A DNA stretch of 64,000 nt. Source: Haemophilus parainfluenzae. GTDB taxonomy: Bacteria > Pseudomonadota > Gammaproteobacteria > Enterobacterales > Pasteurellaceae. Location of the stretch: contig NZ_CP063117.1 in the NCBI RefSeq assembly GCF_014931375.1, positions 62,001 to 126,000 on the forward strand, read 5' to 3'. Below are positions 22,184 through 31,026 of the stretch, in pieces. The position numbers and the translations under genes were made by a program. How positions within the stretch are numbered: the first letter of the stretch is position 1; every line of letters starts with the position of its first letter. The notes beneath the pieces are model-generated. The model saw only the letters and a list, made by a program, of their open reading frames with translations, did not search any database and had not been told where the DNA came from.

Positions 22184-23011
22184 TTACTTCAAAAATGCCG
22201 CATGATAGGCAATATGCTCACCAATAAAACTGGCGATGAAGTAATAGCTATGATCGTAGCCTTTGTGGAAACGCACATCGACCGGTTGATTTGCCACACG
22301 ACAGGTTTCGATAAAATCTTCGGTGCGCAATTGTGTTGGCAAAAACTCATCTTCTAAGCCCTGATCAATACGCATACCTTGCACTTTATTACCTTGTTGA
22401 ATAAGCGAGCTGGCATCATATTGCTGCCATTTTTCACGATCTTCCCCTAAATAAGCAGTAAAGGCTTTTTCTCCCCAAGGCACGAGGCTTGGCGATAAAA
22501 TAGGCGAAAAGGCAGAAACACTTTGATAAAGTTCTTGGTTTCGTAGTGCCAATACCAATGCACCGTGTCCGCCCATTGAATGTCCCATAATGGAACATTT
22601 GCCATTGGTAGGGAAATTTGCTTCAATCAGCCCAGGCAACTCATTCAAAATATAATCATACATTTGATAATTCGTCGCCCAAGGCTGCTCGGTCGCATTA
22701 AGATAAAAGCCCGCACCCTGCCCTAAATCGTAAGCCGCATCGTTCGGCACTTGCTCTCCGCGAGGACTGGTATCGGGCGCAACCACAATTACTTGATGTT
22801 CTGCTGCATAACGCTGGAAGCCTGATTTGGTAATGAAATTTTGTTCAGTACAAGTTAAGCCTGAAAGCCAATAAATCACACCAAGCGGTCGATTTTCCGG
22901 ATTATTTGGCAAATAGACGGCAAATTTCATTTCGCATTGAAGCGTTTGGGCATCATGTGCCCAAACTTGTTGCAAACCGCCAAAAATTTGATGTTGTTCA
23001 ATCAGTTTCAT
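22184..23011 (-). CDS. fghA: S-formylglutathione hydrolase
   Basis: It hydrolyses S-formylglutathione to glutathione and formate, the second step of formaldehyde detoxification. The 275-residue alpha/beta hydrolase has the nucleophile elbow GHSMGGHGAL (about 145-154), a downstream aspartate region (QGLEDEFL), and the catalytic histidine in HKGYDHSYYFI (about 252-262). It lies 8 bases after adhC on the same strand, forming an operon controlled by the divergent nmlR. Confidence 0.96.
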   Translation of the reverse strand: MKLIEQHQIFGGLQQVWAHDAQTLQCEMKFAVYLPNNPENRPLGVIYWLSGLTCTEQNFITKSGFQRYAAEHQVIVVAPDTSPRGEQVPNDAAYDLGQGAGFYLNATEQPWATNYQMYDYILNELPGLIEANFPTNGKCSIMGHSMGGHGALVLALRNQELYQSVSAFSPILSPSLVPWGEKAFTAYLGEDREKWQQYDASSLIQQGNKVQGMRIDQGLEDEFLPTQLRTEDFIETCRVANQPVDVRFHKGYDHSYYFIASFIGEHIAYHAAFLK

Positions 23012-23019
23012 AGCGTACC

Positions 23020-24156
23020 TTAGTAATGAATAACCGTGCGGATCGATTTACCTTCGTGCATTAACTCAAAGGCTTCATTGATTTGATCGAGTGTCATTGT
23101 ATGAGTCACAAACGGCTCTAACTGGATGTCACCTTTCATTGAATCTTCCACCATTTTCGGAAGTTCAGAGCGGCCTTTCACGCCACCAAATGCGGTGCCT
23201 TTCCAAACACGACCTGTGACCAACTGGAACGGACGAGTTGAAATTTCTTGTCCTGCACCCGCTACGCCGATGATAATGGATTGTCCCCAACCACGGTGTG
23301 CACTTTCTAATGCTTGACGCATTACGTTTACGTTGCCGATACATTCAAAAGTGTGATCAATACCCCATTTATTAATGTCTAACAACACATCTTTGATCGG
23401 TTTATCGTAATCGTTAGGGTTTAAACAATCCGTTGCACCAAACTGTTTTGCCAACTCGAATTTTGAGGGATTGGTATCGATAGCAATAATACGACCTGCT
23501 TTAGCTTGACGTGCACCTTGCACCACAGCTAAACCAATCGCTCCCAAGCCAAACACCGCAACAGAGTCACCTTCTTGCACTTTTGCTGTATTATGTACCG
23601 CACCAATACCTGTGGTAACGCCACAGCCAAGTAAACATACTTGTTCGTGGTTCGCTTCTGGGTTGATTTTCGCCAGTGACACTTCTGCAACAACAGAATA
23701 TTCACTAAAGGTTGAACAGCCCATATAATGATAGATTGGCTGACCTTGATAAGAAAAACGCGTCGTGCCGTCCGGCATTAAACCTTTACCTTGTGTATCA
23801 CGCACTGAGACGCATAAGTTGGTTTTACCTGAACGACAGAACTCACATTCACCACATTCTGCGGTGTAAAGCGGAATAACGTGATCACCTGGTTTTACGC
23901 TTAACACGCCTTCGCCCACAGCAACAACCACACCCGCACCTTCGTGCCCAAGCACTACTGGGAATACGCCTTCAGGATCACTTCCTGATAATGTAAATGC
24001 ATCAGTATGGCACACGCCCGTGTGAGTGTTGCGGATTAACACTTCGCCTTTGCGTGGCATTTCTACGTCGATTTCTACAATTTGTAAAGGTTGATTTGGG
24101 GCGAATGCCACCGCTGCTCGAGATTTGATCGTTGAATTGATTTGTTTAATTTCCAT
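23020..24156 (-). CDS. adhC: S-(hydroxymethyl)glutathione dehydrogenase, class III alcohol dehydrogenase
   Basis: It oxidises S-hydroxymethylglutathione, the formaldehyde adduct, to S-formylglutathione with NAD; family members also reduce S-nitrosoglutathione. The 378-residue zinc enzyme shows [15 protein letters not shown] (catalytic zinc site), the structural zinc cysteines [15 protein letters not shown] (about 96-110), and the nucleotide-binding [18 protein letters not shown] start at MEIKQINS rather than the ATG 18 codons upstream, which would run through the operator. Confidence 0.96.
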   Translation of the reverse strand: MEIKQINSTIKSRAAVAFAPNQPLQIVEIDVEMPRKGEVLIRNTHTGVCHTDAFTLSGSDPEGVFPVVLGHEGAGVVVAVGEGVLSVKPGDHVIPLYTAECGECEFCRSGKTNLCVSVRDTQGKGLMPDGTTRFSYQGQPIYHYMGCSTFSEYSVVAEVSLAKINPEANHEQVCLLGCGVTTGIGAVHNTAKVQEGDSVAVFGLGAIGLAVVQGARQAKAGRIIAIDTNPSKFELAKQFGATDCLNPNDYDKPIKDVLLDINKWGIDHTFECIGNVNVMRQALESAHRGWGQSIIIGVAGAGQEISTRPFQLVTGRVWKGTAFGGVKGRSELPKMVEDSMKGDIQLEPFVTHTMTLDQINEAFELMHEGKSIRTVIHY

Positions 24157-24220
24157 TGTTTTTCCTCTTAATTCATTGACAAAATTGCCTTGCCTAAGCA
24201 AGATAGTCATAGTTTATACT

Positions 24221-24236
24221 TTAGAGCTCACTCTAA
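24221..24236. promoter_or_regulatory. NmlR operator between adhC and nmlR
   Basis: TTAGAGCTCACTCTAA has perfect 6-base arms around a 4-base centre. It sits in the adhC-nmlR gap, where a minus-strand -35 (TTGCCT) is separated from TAAACT by 19 bases, the overlong spacing typical of MerR-family promoters. Confidence 0.7.
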
Positions 24237-24277
24237 GGCAAGCGTTTTTTGCAACTTTTTATTTGGAAGGAAGGGAA

Positions 24278-24685
24278 ATGACTTACACCACAGCTAAAGC
24301 TGCCGAAAAAATCGGTATTTCTGCCCACACTTTACGCTTTTACGACAAAGAGGGCTTATTGCCTAACGTTGGACGCGATGAACACGGTAATCGCCGTTTT
24401 ACAGATAACGACTTGCAATGGTTGAGTTTATTACAATGCTTGAAAAATACAGGAATGAGCTTAAAAGACATCAAACGCTTCGCTGAATGCACCACTATTG
24501 GCGACGATACCATTGACGAACGCCTTGCATTATTTGAAAGCCAAACAGAAAATGTGAAGCGCCAAATTGCCGAATTAAAACGCTATCTAAACTTGCTGGA
24601 ATACAAGTTAGCATTTTATCAAAAAGCCAAAGCATTAGGCTCGGTGGAAGCCGTGAATTTACCACAAATTCCTGAAACGACCTAA
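24278..24685 (+). CDS. nmlR: MerR-family regulator NmlR/AdhR type
   Basis: A 135-residue regulator divergent from adhC-fghA. The N-terminal winged-helix has the MerR opening (AAEKIGISAHTLRFYDKEGLLPN, residues about 6-28), followed by the dimerisation helix (about 85-120). One cysteine in the helical region (QCLKNTGMS, about 53) matches the sensing cysteine expected in NmlR proteins, and another follows at CTTIG. It probably activates adhC-fghA in response to aldehydes or nitrosative stress. The start is set by GGAAGG upstream of MTYTTAK. Confidence 0.9.
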   Translation: MTYTTAKAAEKIGISAHTLRFYDKEGLLPNVGRDEHGNRRFTDNDLQWLSLLQCLKNTGMSLKDIKRFAECTTIGDDTIDERLALFESQTENVKRQIAELKRYLNLLEYKLAFYQKAKALGSVEAVNLPQIPETT

Positions 24686-24751
24686 GTTAGACGTTGGGTC
24701 CAACTTTTTGGGTTGGTCAAAATTGACCGCACTTTTGCTCATAGATAAATA

Positions 24752-24842
24752 AAAAGGCATCAACGTGATGCCTTTTCAATTCATTAACATGAAAAATTAA
24801 CGTTCATTCCAACGTTTGATTGATTCACGAATCACTTCTTTC
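24752..24842. repeat. Intact ppa 3' end and terminator (copy B of the direct repeat)
   Basis: This segment is the genuine ppa end: the terminator hairpin 24752-24776 (AAAAGGCATCA-ACG-TGATGCCTTTT) plus the last codons of ppa. It is in the same orientation as copy A at 22092-22182. The two copies bracket fghA-adhC-nmlR. Confidence 0.85.
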
Positions 24843-25327
24843 GCTTCTTCTACATCGCCCCAGTGAGTCACTTTTGTTGAACCTGGTTTTTTCAATGCTT
24901 TGTAGTTATTGAAGTGGAATTCAATTTGTTTGATTAATTGCGCTGGCACATCTGCAAGGCTGTTGTATGCATTGCCGGTATCGCGGTCATCTGCTGGCAC
25001 ACAAACGATTTTATCGTCTACTTCGCCATCATCAACGAATTTCATCACACCGATTACTTTTGCTTCTAGGAATACACCTGTTGCAAGTGGTTGGCGAGTT
25101 AATAATAAAACGTCTAACTCATCGCCATCTTCGTCTAAAGTTTGCGGAATGAAACCATAGTTAGTTGGTTTTGCGAAGATCGCAGGCTCAACACGGTCTA
25201 ATTGGAACGCTGCAACTTTACGGTTCCATTCGATTTTGTGGCAGCTCCCTTCTGGAATTTCATTTACCACATTGATAATGCCGGCATCTACATCGCCTGG
25301 CGTTAAAATTTGATTAAAATCAGCCAT
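24797..25327 (-). CDS. ppa: Inorganic pyrophosphatase (family I)
   Basis: It splits pyrophosphate to phosphate and drives biosynthetic reactions. The 176-residue cytoplasmic enzyme has the metal-binding signature DEDGDELDVLLL (about 66-77) and further acidic ligands in VDDGEVDDKIV. The terminator sits right after the stop. A duplicate of the gene's last codons occurs 2.6 kb away. Confidence 0.97.
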   Translation of the reverse strand: MADFNQILTPGDVDAGIINVVNEIPEGSCHKIEWNRKVAAFQLDRVEPAIFAKPTNYGFIPQTLDEDGDELDVLLLTRQPLATGVFLEAKVIGVMKFVDDGEVDDKIVCVPADDRDTGNAYNSLADVPAQLIKQIEFHFNNYKALKKPGSTKVTHWGDVEEAKEVIRESIKRWNER

Positions 25328-25452
25328 TGTTTTTCCTTTTTTGATTACGTTAAAAACTTTCAGAGTATAGCAGTTTTTAGCCGATAAAAAAATATGCGAA
25401 AAACATCCTCAAAACTGACCGCACTTTCCCATCCAACTTCTATAAAACAATT

Positions 25453-25468
25453 ACGCAAACGTTTACTT
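25453..25468 (+). promoter_or_regulatory. PurR operator upstream of the purine permease
   Basis: ACGCAAACGTTTACTT matches the PurR consensus ACGCAAACGTTTGCGT at 14 of 16 positions. It overlaps the promoter zone; TATAAAATAG follows at about 25482. The operator implies repression when purines are plentiful. Confidence 0.75.
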
Positions 25469-25524
25469 TTAAATGATTTACTATAAAATAGCACATCTTT
25501 TTGATTATTAACCTAGGGGACTTT

Positions 25525-26841
25525 ATGTCAAGTTTAGAAAAAACCTTTGAACTCAGTAAACGCGGTTCAACGGTTCGTCAAGAAATCATCGCGGGTTTAA
25601 CCACCTTCTTAGCCATGGTGTATTCCGTGATTGTTGTGCCTAAAATGCTTGGTGATGCAGGCTTTCCGGCTGAATCTGTGTTTATCGCAACCTGTTTAGT
25701 CGCGGGGCTTGGATCGATCTTAATCGGCTTTTGGGCAAATGCGCCAATGGCGATCGGCTGTGCCATTTCATTAACTGCCTTCACCGCATTTAGCTTAGTG
25801 ATAGGTCAACATGTTTCTATTCCTGTGGCATTAGGTGCCGTATTCCTCATGGGTTTGGTGTTCACCTTAATTTCTGCAACAGGTATTCGTTCATGGATCT
25901 TACGTAATCTACCGTCAAGTATTGCACACGGCGCGGGGATCGGGATCGGCCTATTCTTACTTTTAATCGCCGCAAATGGCGTAGGCTTAGTGGTCGGCAA
26001 TCAAGCGGGTTTACCGGTTAAATTAGGCGATTTCACCTCATTCCCAGTAATGATGTCTTTAATCGGTCTTGCATTCATTATCGGTTTAGAAAAAATGAAA
26101 GTGAAAGGCGGAATTTTATGGGTCATCATCGCGATTACTATCGTAGGTTTAATCTTCGATCCAAACGTAACATTCAATGGCCAAATCTTCAAAATGCCAA
26201 CCTTTGGTGAAAACTCACTTTTCTTACAATTAGATTTACAAGGTGCATTACAACCTGCTATTTTACCGATTGTTTTTGCTTTAGTGATGACTGCCGTATT
26301 TGATGCAACAGGTACTATTCGTGCTGTTGCAGGACAAGCGAACTTATTAGATAAAGACGGACAAATCATCAACGGCGGTAAAGCCTTAACCTCTGACTCT
26401 GTAAGTAGCTTATTCTCAGGTTTATTCGGTACTGCGCCAGCCGCCGTTTATATCGAATCTGCAGCAGGTACAGCCGCAGGCGGTAAAACGGGGATCACCG
26501 CTATCGTAGTCGGTGTATTGTTCTTATTAATGTTATTCTTCCAACCACTTGCATTCTTAGTGCCAGGTTATGCAACTGCACCGGCGTTAATGTATGTGGG
26601 CTTATTAATGCTAAGCAATGTGAGCAAATTAGACTTCGATGATTTCGTCGGCGCAATGAGCGGCTTAGTTTGTGCGGTATTCATCGTGCTCACCGCAAAC
26701 ATCGTAACGGGTATTATGCTTGGCTTTGCGGCATTAGTAATTGGACGTATCGTGAGTGGCGATGTGAAAAAACTCAACATCGGCACCATTATCATCGCTA
26801 TTGTACTTGTCGCATTCTATGCTGGCGGCTGGGCGATTTAA
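25525..26841 (+). CDS. NCS2 family purine permease (AzgA-like: adenine or guanine/hypoxanthine)
   Basis: A 438-residue proton symporter with about 12-14 helices. It opens with [26 protein letters not shown], standard for AzgA-type NCS2 proteins. The central [20 protein letters not shown] and [22 protein letters not shown] segments carry the substrate-site residues of the family. The start at MSSLEK is chosen over a longer form. The upstream PurR box supports a purine substrate; adenine versus guanine/hypoxanthine cannot be decided here. Confidence 0.88.
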   Translation: MSSLEKTFELSKRGSTVRQEIIAGLTTFLAMVYSVIVVPKMLGDAGFPAESVFIATCLVAGLGSILIGFWANAPMAIGCAISLTAFTAFSLVIGQHVSIPVALGAVFLMGLVFTLISATGIRSWILRNLPSSIAHGAGIGIGLFLLLIAANGVGLVVGNQAGLPVKLGDFTSFPVMMSLIGLAFIIGLEKMKVKGGILWVIIAITIVGLIFDPNVTFNGQIFKMPTFGENSLFLQLDLQGALQPAILPIVFALVMTAVFDATGTIRAVAGQANLLDKDGQIINGGKALTSDSVSSLFSGLFGTAPAAVYIESAAGTAAGGKTGITAIVVGVLFLLMLFFQPLAFLVPGYATAPALMYVGLLMLSNVSKLDFDDFVGAMSGLVCAVFIVLTANIVTGIMLGFAALVIGRIVSGDVKKLNIGTIIIAIVLVAFYAGGWAI

Positions 26842-26858
26842 TTAAATATCATCATGAC

Positions 26859-26886
26859 AAGGCGAACGAATAGTTCGCCTTTTTTA
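26859..26886 (+). terminator. Terminator after the purine permease
   Basis: AAGGCGAAC-GAATA-GTTCGCCTT is followed by a T-run, 17 bases after the stop. Confidence 0.85.
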
Positions 26887-27020
26887 TTTCTAGCCTAAAA
26901 AACAATCGAAAAACCAACCGCACTTTTACTTTACAAATCCCTAAATCCGCCTAAAATACAGGCCTTTAATACGGCTTGCCAAAAGCAAGCTACTGACCTG
27001 AAATCAGACAAGAGAACATT

Positions 27021-28400
27021 ATGACAACCCCATTTAAACCTGAATTACTCTCCCCTGCGGGCTCCCTCAAAAACATGCGTTACGCCTTCGCGTATGGCGC
27101 GGATGCCGTTTATGCAGGCCAACCACGTTACAGCTTACGTGTACGCAACAATGAATTTAATCATGCCAATTTAAAAATCGGGATTGATGAAGCCCATGCA
27201 CTTGGCAAAAAATTCTATGTGGTCGTAAACATTGCACCGCATAACTCCAAACTCAAAACCTTTATCAAAGATTTACAACCTGTGATCGACATGGGCCCCG
27301 ATGCCTTAATTATGTCTGACCCAGGCTTAATTATGTTGGTGCGTGAAAACTTCCCGGATATTGATATTCACCTTTCTGTACAAGCAAATGCCGTAAACTG
27401 GGCAACCGTAAAATTCTGGAAACAAATGGGGTTAACTCGTGTGATTTTATCGCGCGAATTATCCATTGAAGAAATCGCTGAAATTCGCCAACATGTGCCC
27501 GATATCGAACTCGAAATTTTCGTACACGGTGCGTTGTGCATGGCATATTCTGGTCGTTGCTTGCTTTCTGGCTATATCAACAAACGTGACCCAAACCAAG
27601 GCACTTGCACGAATGCTTGTCGTTGGGAATACAAAATGGAAGAAGGCACCACGGATGAAGTGGGCAACATTGTGCCTAAAATCGATCCTGCTCAACAAAT
27701 TGAAGTGAAAAATGTGGCACCAACCTTAGGCGAAGGCTCAGTAACGGATAAAGTCTTCCTTTACACAGAATCACAAAAGCCAGATGAGCAAATGACGGCG
27801 TTTGAAGATGAGCACGGCACTTACTTTATGAACTCAAAAGACCTGCGCGCAGTACAACACGTAGAAAAATTGACCGCACTTGGTGTGCATTCTTTAAAAA
27901 TCGAAGGCCGTACTAAATCATTCTATTACTGCGCAAGAACCGCACAAGTTTACCGCAAAGCCATTGATGATGCGGCAGCAGGCAAACCATTTGATGAAAG
28001 CTTAATGGATACGTTGGAATCCCTTGCCCATCGTGGTTATACCGAAGGTTTCTTACGTCGCCATACGCACGATGAATACCAAAATTACGAATACGGCTAC
28101 TCTATCTCTGAACGCCAACAATTTGTCGGTGAATTTACCGGTAAACGTAATGAACAAGGTATGGCTGAAGTAGCGGTGAAAAATAAATTCTTGCTTGGTG
28201 ATGAGGTCGAAATGATGACACCACAAGGCAACATCGTCTTTAAGATTGAAAAAATGCTTAATCGTAAAAACGAAAATGTGGAAGCTGCACTTGGCGATGG
28301 CCACTTTGTCTTTTTAGATGTGCCACAAGACATCCAACTTGATTATGCTTTGTTAATGCGTAACTTGGTCAACACCAACACTCGCAATCCACATAATTAA
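27021..28400 (+). CDS. trhP: U32 family protein TrhP (YegQ), tRNA hydroxylation
   Basis: The 459-residue protein belongs to peptidase family U32. In E. coli TrhP/YegQ takes part in 5-hydroxyuridine formation at tRNA position 34, using a prephenate-derived route. The U32 signature is clear as ELEIFVHGALCMAYSGRCLLS (about 163-183), with additional cysteines in GTCTNACRW that suit an iron-sulfur site. Further down, SLKIEGRTKSFYYCA is conserved. It is the last core gene before the CRISPR locus. Confidence 0.9.
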   Translation: MTTPFKPELLSPAGSLKNMRYAFAYGADAVYAGQPRYSLRVRNNEFNHANLKIGIDEAHALGKKFYVVVNIAPHNSKLKTFIKDLQPVIDMGPDALIMSDPGLIMLVRENFPDIDIHLSVQANAVNWATVKFWKQMGLTRVILSRELSIEEIAEIRQHVPDIELEIFVHGALCMAYSGRCLLSGYINKRDPNQGTCTNACRWEYKMEEGTTDEVGNIVPKIDPAQQIEVKNVAPTLGEGSVTDKVFLYTESQKPDEQMTAFEDEHGTYFMNSKDLRAVQHVEKLTALGVHSLKIEGRTKSFYYCARTAQVYRKAIDDAAAGKPFDESLMDTLESLAHRGYTEGFLRRHTHDEYQNYEYGYSISERQQFVGEFTGKRNEQGMAEVAVKNKFLLGDEVEMMTPQGNIVFKIEKMLNRKNENVEAALGDGHFVFLDVPQDIQLDYALLMRNLVNTNTRNPHN

Positions 28401-28415
28401 TTTGTTAAAAAATTG

Positions 28416-28443
28416 TTGCATTTGTTAAAGAATGTACTATAAT
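28416..28443 (+). promoter_or_regulatory. Sigma-70 promoter ahead of a short transcript
   Basis: TTGCAT is followed after 16 bases by a perfect TATAAT (28438-28443). The next terminator is only about 57 bases past the predicted start near 28450. Confidence 0.6.
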
Positions 28444-28449
28444 ACGTCC

Positions 28450-28530
28450 CATACCTGATTTGTTAATTCAACAACTCATAGTATGACTCCAAATATTTTG
28501 CCCTTTCACCTTTTTGAAAGGGCTTTTTTT
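28450..28530 (+). ncRNA. Candidate small RNA or terminated leader, about 80 nt
   Basis: A consensus promoter and a strong terminator (GCCCTTTC...GAAAGGGC plus seven T, 28500-28530) bracket about 50 bases without a usable ORF, which is the structure of an sRNA gene. It lies on the same strand directly after trhP. In E. coli the sRNA CyaR also lies beside yegQ, but I see no sequence match to it. Alternatively it is an attenuated leader for the cas operon. Confidence 0.45.
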
Positions 28531-28623
28531 ATGTCAAAAAAACACTCCAAATCATATAAATCACTCCATTTTAAAATCAATTAACTTCATATTATTTATA
28601 AAAAAATATATAAAAAATCATTA

Positions 28624-28653
28624 TTGACATTAAAATGAGATCAGGAGTAAATT
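28624..28653 (+). promoter_or_regulatory. Candidate cas operon promoter
   Basis: TTGACA at 28624 and TAAATT at 28648 are separated by 18 bases, ending 44 bases before the cas3 start. The 28401-28696 region has no gene besides the sRNA candidate. Confidence 0.45.
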
Positions 28654-28696
28654 AAGCGAAGTAATTAAAGTAATCATAAATATAAGGGATTATTTT

Positions 28697-30988
28697 ATGT
28701 TTGCGAAACTCTCCTACTACGCCCATTCCGCCCAAGACGAACTCGGCAACCTCTTGCCTTACGAACACTGGCAAACCTTGCAAAGCCATTCGGTCAATGT
28801 TGGGGAAATAGCGGCGGAGTTTGCTCGGGTATTTGGTGCGCAGGAAATTGCCTACCAGACGGGACAACTTCACGATTTAGGGAAATATTCAGAACCCCTT
28901 AATCAGCGATTGCATGGTGGCCCATCAGTCGATCATGCTACTGCCGGAGCAAAAATTGCTGTCGAACGTTGGGGAAATGCTATCGGCAAACTGATGGCGT
29001 TTTGCATAGCTGGGCATCATGCAGGGTTGGCTAATGGATGTAGAGAAGGTGATAACCGCAGTACTTTGAAACAGCGTTTGGCGTTGCAATTTGGTACAGA
29101 TATTCCCGCTCTCGATAACTTGTGGCAACAAGAAATCAAACTCCCTCAAAACCTATCCCCACCGCCACTCAAAGCCGACGCGCATCATCCTTATTTCTCC
29201 TACGCTTTTTTCACCCGAATGCTCTATTCCTGCTTGGTGGATGCTGATTATCTCGATACCGAAGCCTTTTATTTAAACCTAGAAAACAACACCGTCGAGC
29301 GCGGCGGTTATCCCGATTTAAACGCCTTACAACACAATTTCAATCAATTTATCAACGCTTTCCGACGACGTGTCGCCCAAGCTCCAGAGCAAACCGAAGC
29401 CGAAAAACGCAATGCCGCCTTAAACCGCCTGCGCAGCGAAATTCTCGATCATGCCGTAGAACAAGCGGCACAACCGCAAGGGCTGTTCACGCTCACGGTG
29501 CCTACCGGCGGAGGCAAAACTTTTACTTCTATGGCATTCGCATTGGGACACGCCAAACAGCACGGTATGCGACGTGTGATTTACGTCATTCCGTTCACCA
29601 GCATCATCGAACAAAATGCCGCCGAATTCCGCAAAGCCTTTGGCGAATTGGGTGAGCAAGCCGTGTTGGAGCATCACAGCACCTTCGACGATGACAAACT
29701 GCAAGACGAAGCCACCAAAGACAAATTGTGCCTTGCCTCGGAAAACTGGGACGCGCCGATTGTCGTGACCACCGCCGTGCAATTCTTTGAATCCCTCTTT
29801 GCCGATCGCTCCTCGCGCTGCCGCAAGCTGCACAACATCGCAGGCTCCGTCATCATCCTCGACGAAGCACAAATGCTGCCGCTTAATCTTTTGCTGCCCA
29901 TCATGCAAGCCATCAAAGAATTGGCGCAAAACTACCGCTGCAGCGTCGTCATGTGCACCGCTACCCAGCCAGCCGTGCAAGCCGAAAACGGCTTCTATCG
30001 CGGCTTTGAAAACGTGCATGAAATAGCCCCAAAACCGACCGCACTTTTCGACAAACTGCGCCGCACCACCGTGCAACACATCGGCACACAAACCGACGCC
30101 GACCTGCTCGCCAAACTTACTGAACACCCGCAAATGCTCGTCATCGTCAATAACCGTCGCCACGCCCGCAGCCTGTACGACCAAGCCAAACACCTTGACG
30201 GTACGTTCCACCTGACCACCTTAATGTGCGCCAAACACCGCAGCCAAAAGCTCGATGAGATCAGAGGTCGTCTGAAAAGCGGAGAACCCTGCCGCGTTAT
30301 CGCCACCTCCTTAATCGAAGCCGGCATTGATGTGGATTTTCCGCTGGTAATGCGCGCCGAAGCAGGCCTAGACAGCGTTGCCCAAGCCGCAGGACGCTGC
30401 AACCGCGAAGGCAAAAGGCCGTCTGAAAACAGCTTTGTATGGATATTCGCGCCCGAAGAACAATGGAAAGCCCCGCCCGAACTTGTTACCCAAGCCGCCG
30501 TTATGCGCCTGACCGCCGACAGCTTTTCAGACGACCTCTTATCAACCCAAGCCGTCGCCGCCTACTTCGCCGAGCTTTATCAATTAAAAGGCAGCGAACT
30601 GGACAATAAAAAAATTCTGAAAATGCACAACGATACAGGGCAAAGCCTCGATTTCCCATTCCAAACCATCGCCGACAAGTTCCGCATGATCGAAAGTCAC
30701 ATGCAGCCGCTGATTATTCCGTTCGATGTTGATGCTGAAAACCTCATCAGCAGCCTGCACCACGCCGACCACATCGGCGGACTCTTACGCAAACTGCAAC
30801 CCTACACCGTCCAAATCCCCGAAAAAGCCCTCGCCGCTTTGTATAAAGCAGGACGTATCGAACCGATTAACGAGAAAAACTTCGGAAAACAGTTTTATAC
30901 GCTGATTGGACTGGATTTGTATGATGAAGTGGCGGGGTTGAGTTGGGAGGATGTGGAGTTTTTGAAGGGGGAGAGTTTGGTGTTTTAA
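28697..30988 (+). CDS. cas3: Cas3 helicase-nuclease, type I-C
   Basis: It unwinds and degrades DNA bound by Cascade. The 763-residue protein has an N-terminal HD nuclease (H59/D60 in LHDLGK; GHHAG about 112) fused to a DExD/H helicase: Walker A PTGGGKT (269), Walker B DEAQ (389), motif III CTATQPA, and motif VI QAAGRCNREG. All key residues are present. Composition changes inside the gene: the first 450 bases are closer to the host, the rest is G+C-rich. Three exact Neisseriaceae uptake words and one Pasteurellaceae signal (30038) lie within it. It begins the cas3-(ATPase)-cas5-cas8-cas7-cas4-(HNH)-cas1-cas2 operon. Confidence 0.96.
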   Translation: MFAKLSYYAHSAQDELGNLLPYEHWQTLQSHSVNVGEIAAEFARVFGAQEIAYQTGQLHDLGKYSEPLNQRLHGGPSVDHATAGAKIAVERWGNAIGKLMAFCIAGHHAGLANGCREGDNRSTLKQRLALQFGTDIPALDNLWQQEIKLPQNLSPPPLKADAHHPYFSYAFFTRMLYSCLVDADYLDTEAFYLNLENNTVERGGYPDLNALQHNFNQFINAFRRRVAQAPEQTEAEKRNAALNRLRSEILDHAVEQAAQPQGLFTLTVPTGGGKTFTSMAFALGHAKQHGMRRVIYVIPFTSIIEQNAAEFRKAFGELGEQAVLEHHSTFDDDKLQDEATKDKLCLASENWDAPIVVTTAVQFFESLFADRSSRCRKLHNIAGSVIILDEAQMLPLNLLLPIMQAIKELAQNYRCSVVMCTATQPAVQAENGFYRGFENVHEIAPKPTALFDKLRRTTVQHIGTQTDADLLAKLTEHPQMLVIVNNRRHARSLYDQAKHLDGTFHLTTLMCAKHRSQKLDEIRGRLKSGEPCRVIATSLIEAGIDVDFPLVMRAEAGLDSVAQAAGRCNREGKRPSENSFVWIFAPEEQWKAPPELVTQAAVMRLTADSFSDDLLSTQAVAAYFAELYQLKGSELDNKKILKMHNDTGQSLDFPFQTIADKFRMIESHMQPLIIPFDVDAENLISSLHHADHIGGLLRKLQPYTVQIPEKALAALYKAGRIEPINEKNFGKQFYTLIGLDLYDEVAGLSWEDVEFLKGESLVF
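30265..30276 (+). other. Neisseriaceae DUS, AG-mucDUS form, in cas3
   Basis: Exact AGGTCGTCTGAA. This 12-mer is the uptake word of the Neisseria mucosa dialect and is foreign to Haemophilus. Confidence 0.85.
30416..30427 (+). other. Neisseriaceae DUS, AG-DUS form, in cas3
   Basis: Exact AGGCCGTCTGAA, the AG variant of the meningococcal/gonococcal uptake sequence. Confidence 0.85.
30526..30537 (-). other. Neisseriaceae DUS, AG-mucDUS form, in cas3
   Basis: TTCAGACGACCT on the plus strand is the exact complement of AGGTCGTCTGAA. Confidence 0.85.
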
Positions 30989-31026
30989 CTCGATCTCTAT
31001 TTTTAACCTAATAAAAGGAAACCGTT

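Noticed and set aside
28450..28530. Identification of the short transcript as CyaR
   Set aside because: The neighbour gene is the same as in E. coli, but the characteristic anti-Shine-Dalgarno stretch of CyaR is missing.
29420..30211. Minus-strand open frame of 263 residues inside cas3
   Set aside because: It is fully antisense to the helicase domain in G+C-rich DNA, shows no recognisable motif and has no ribosome site.
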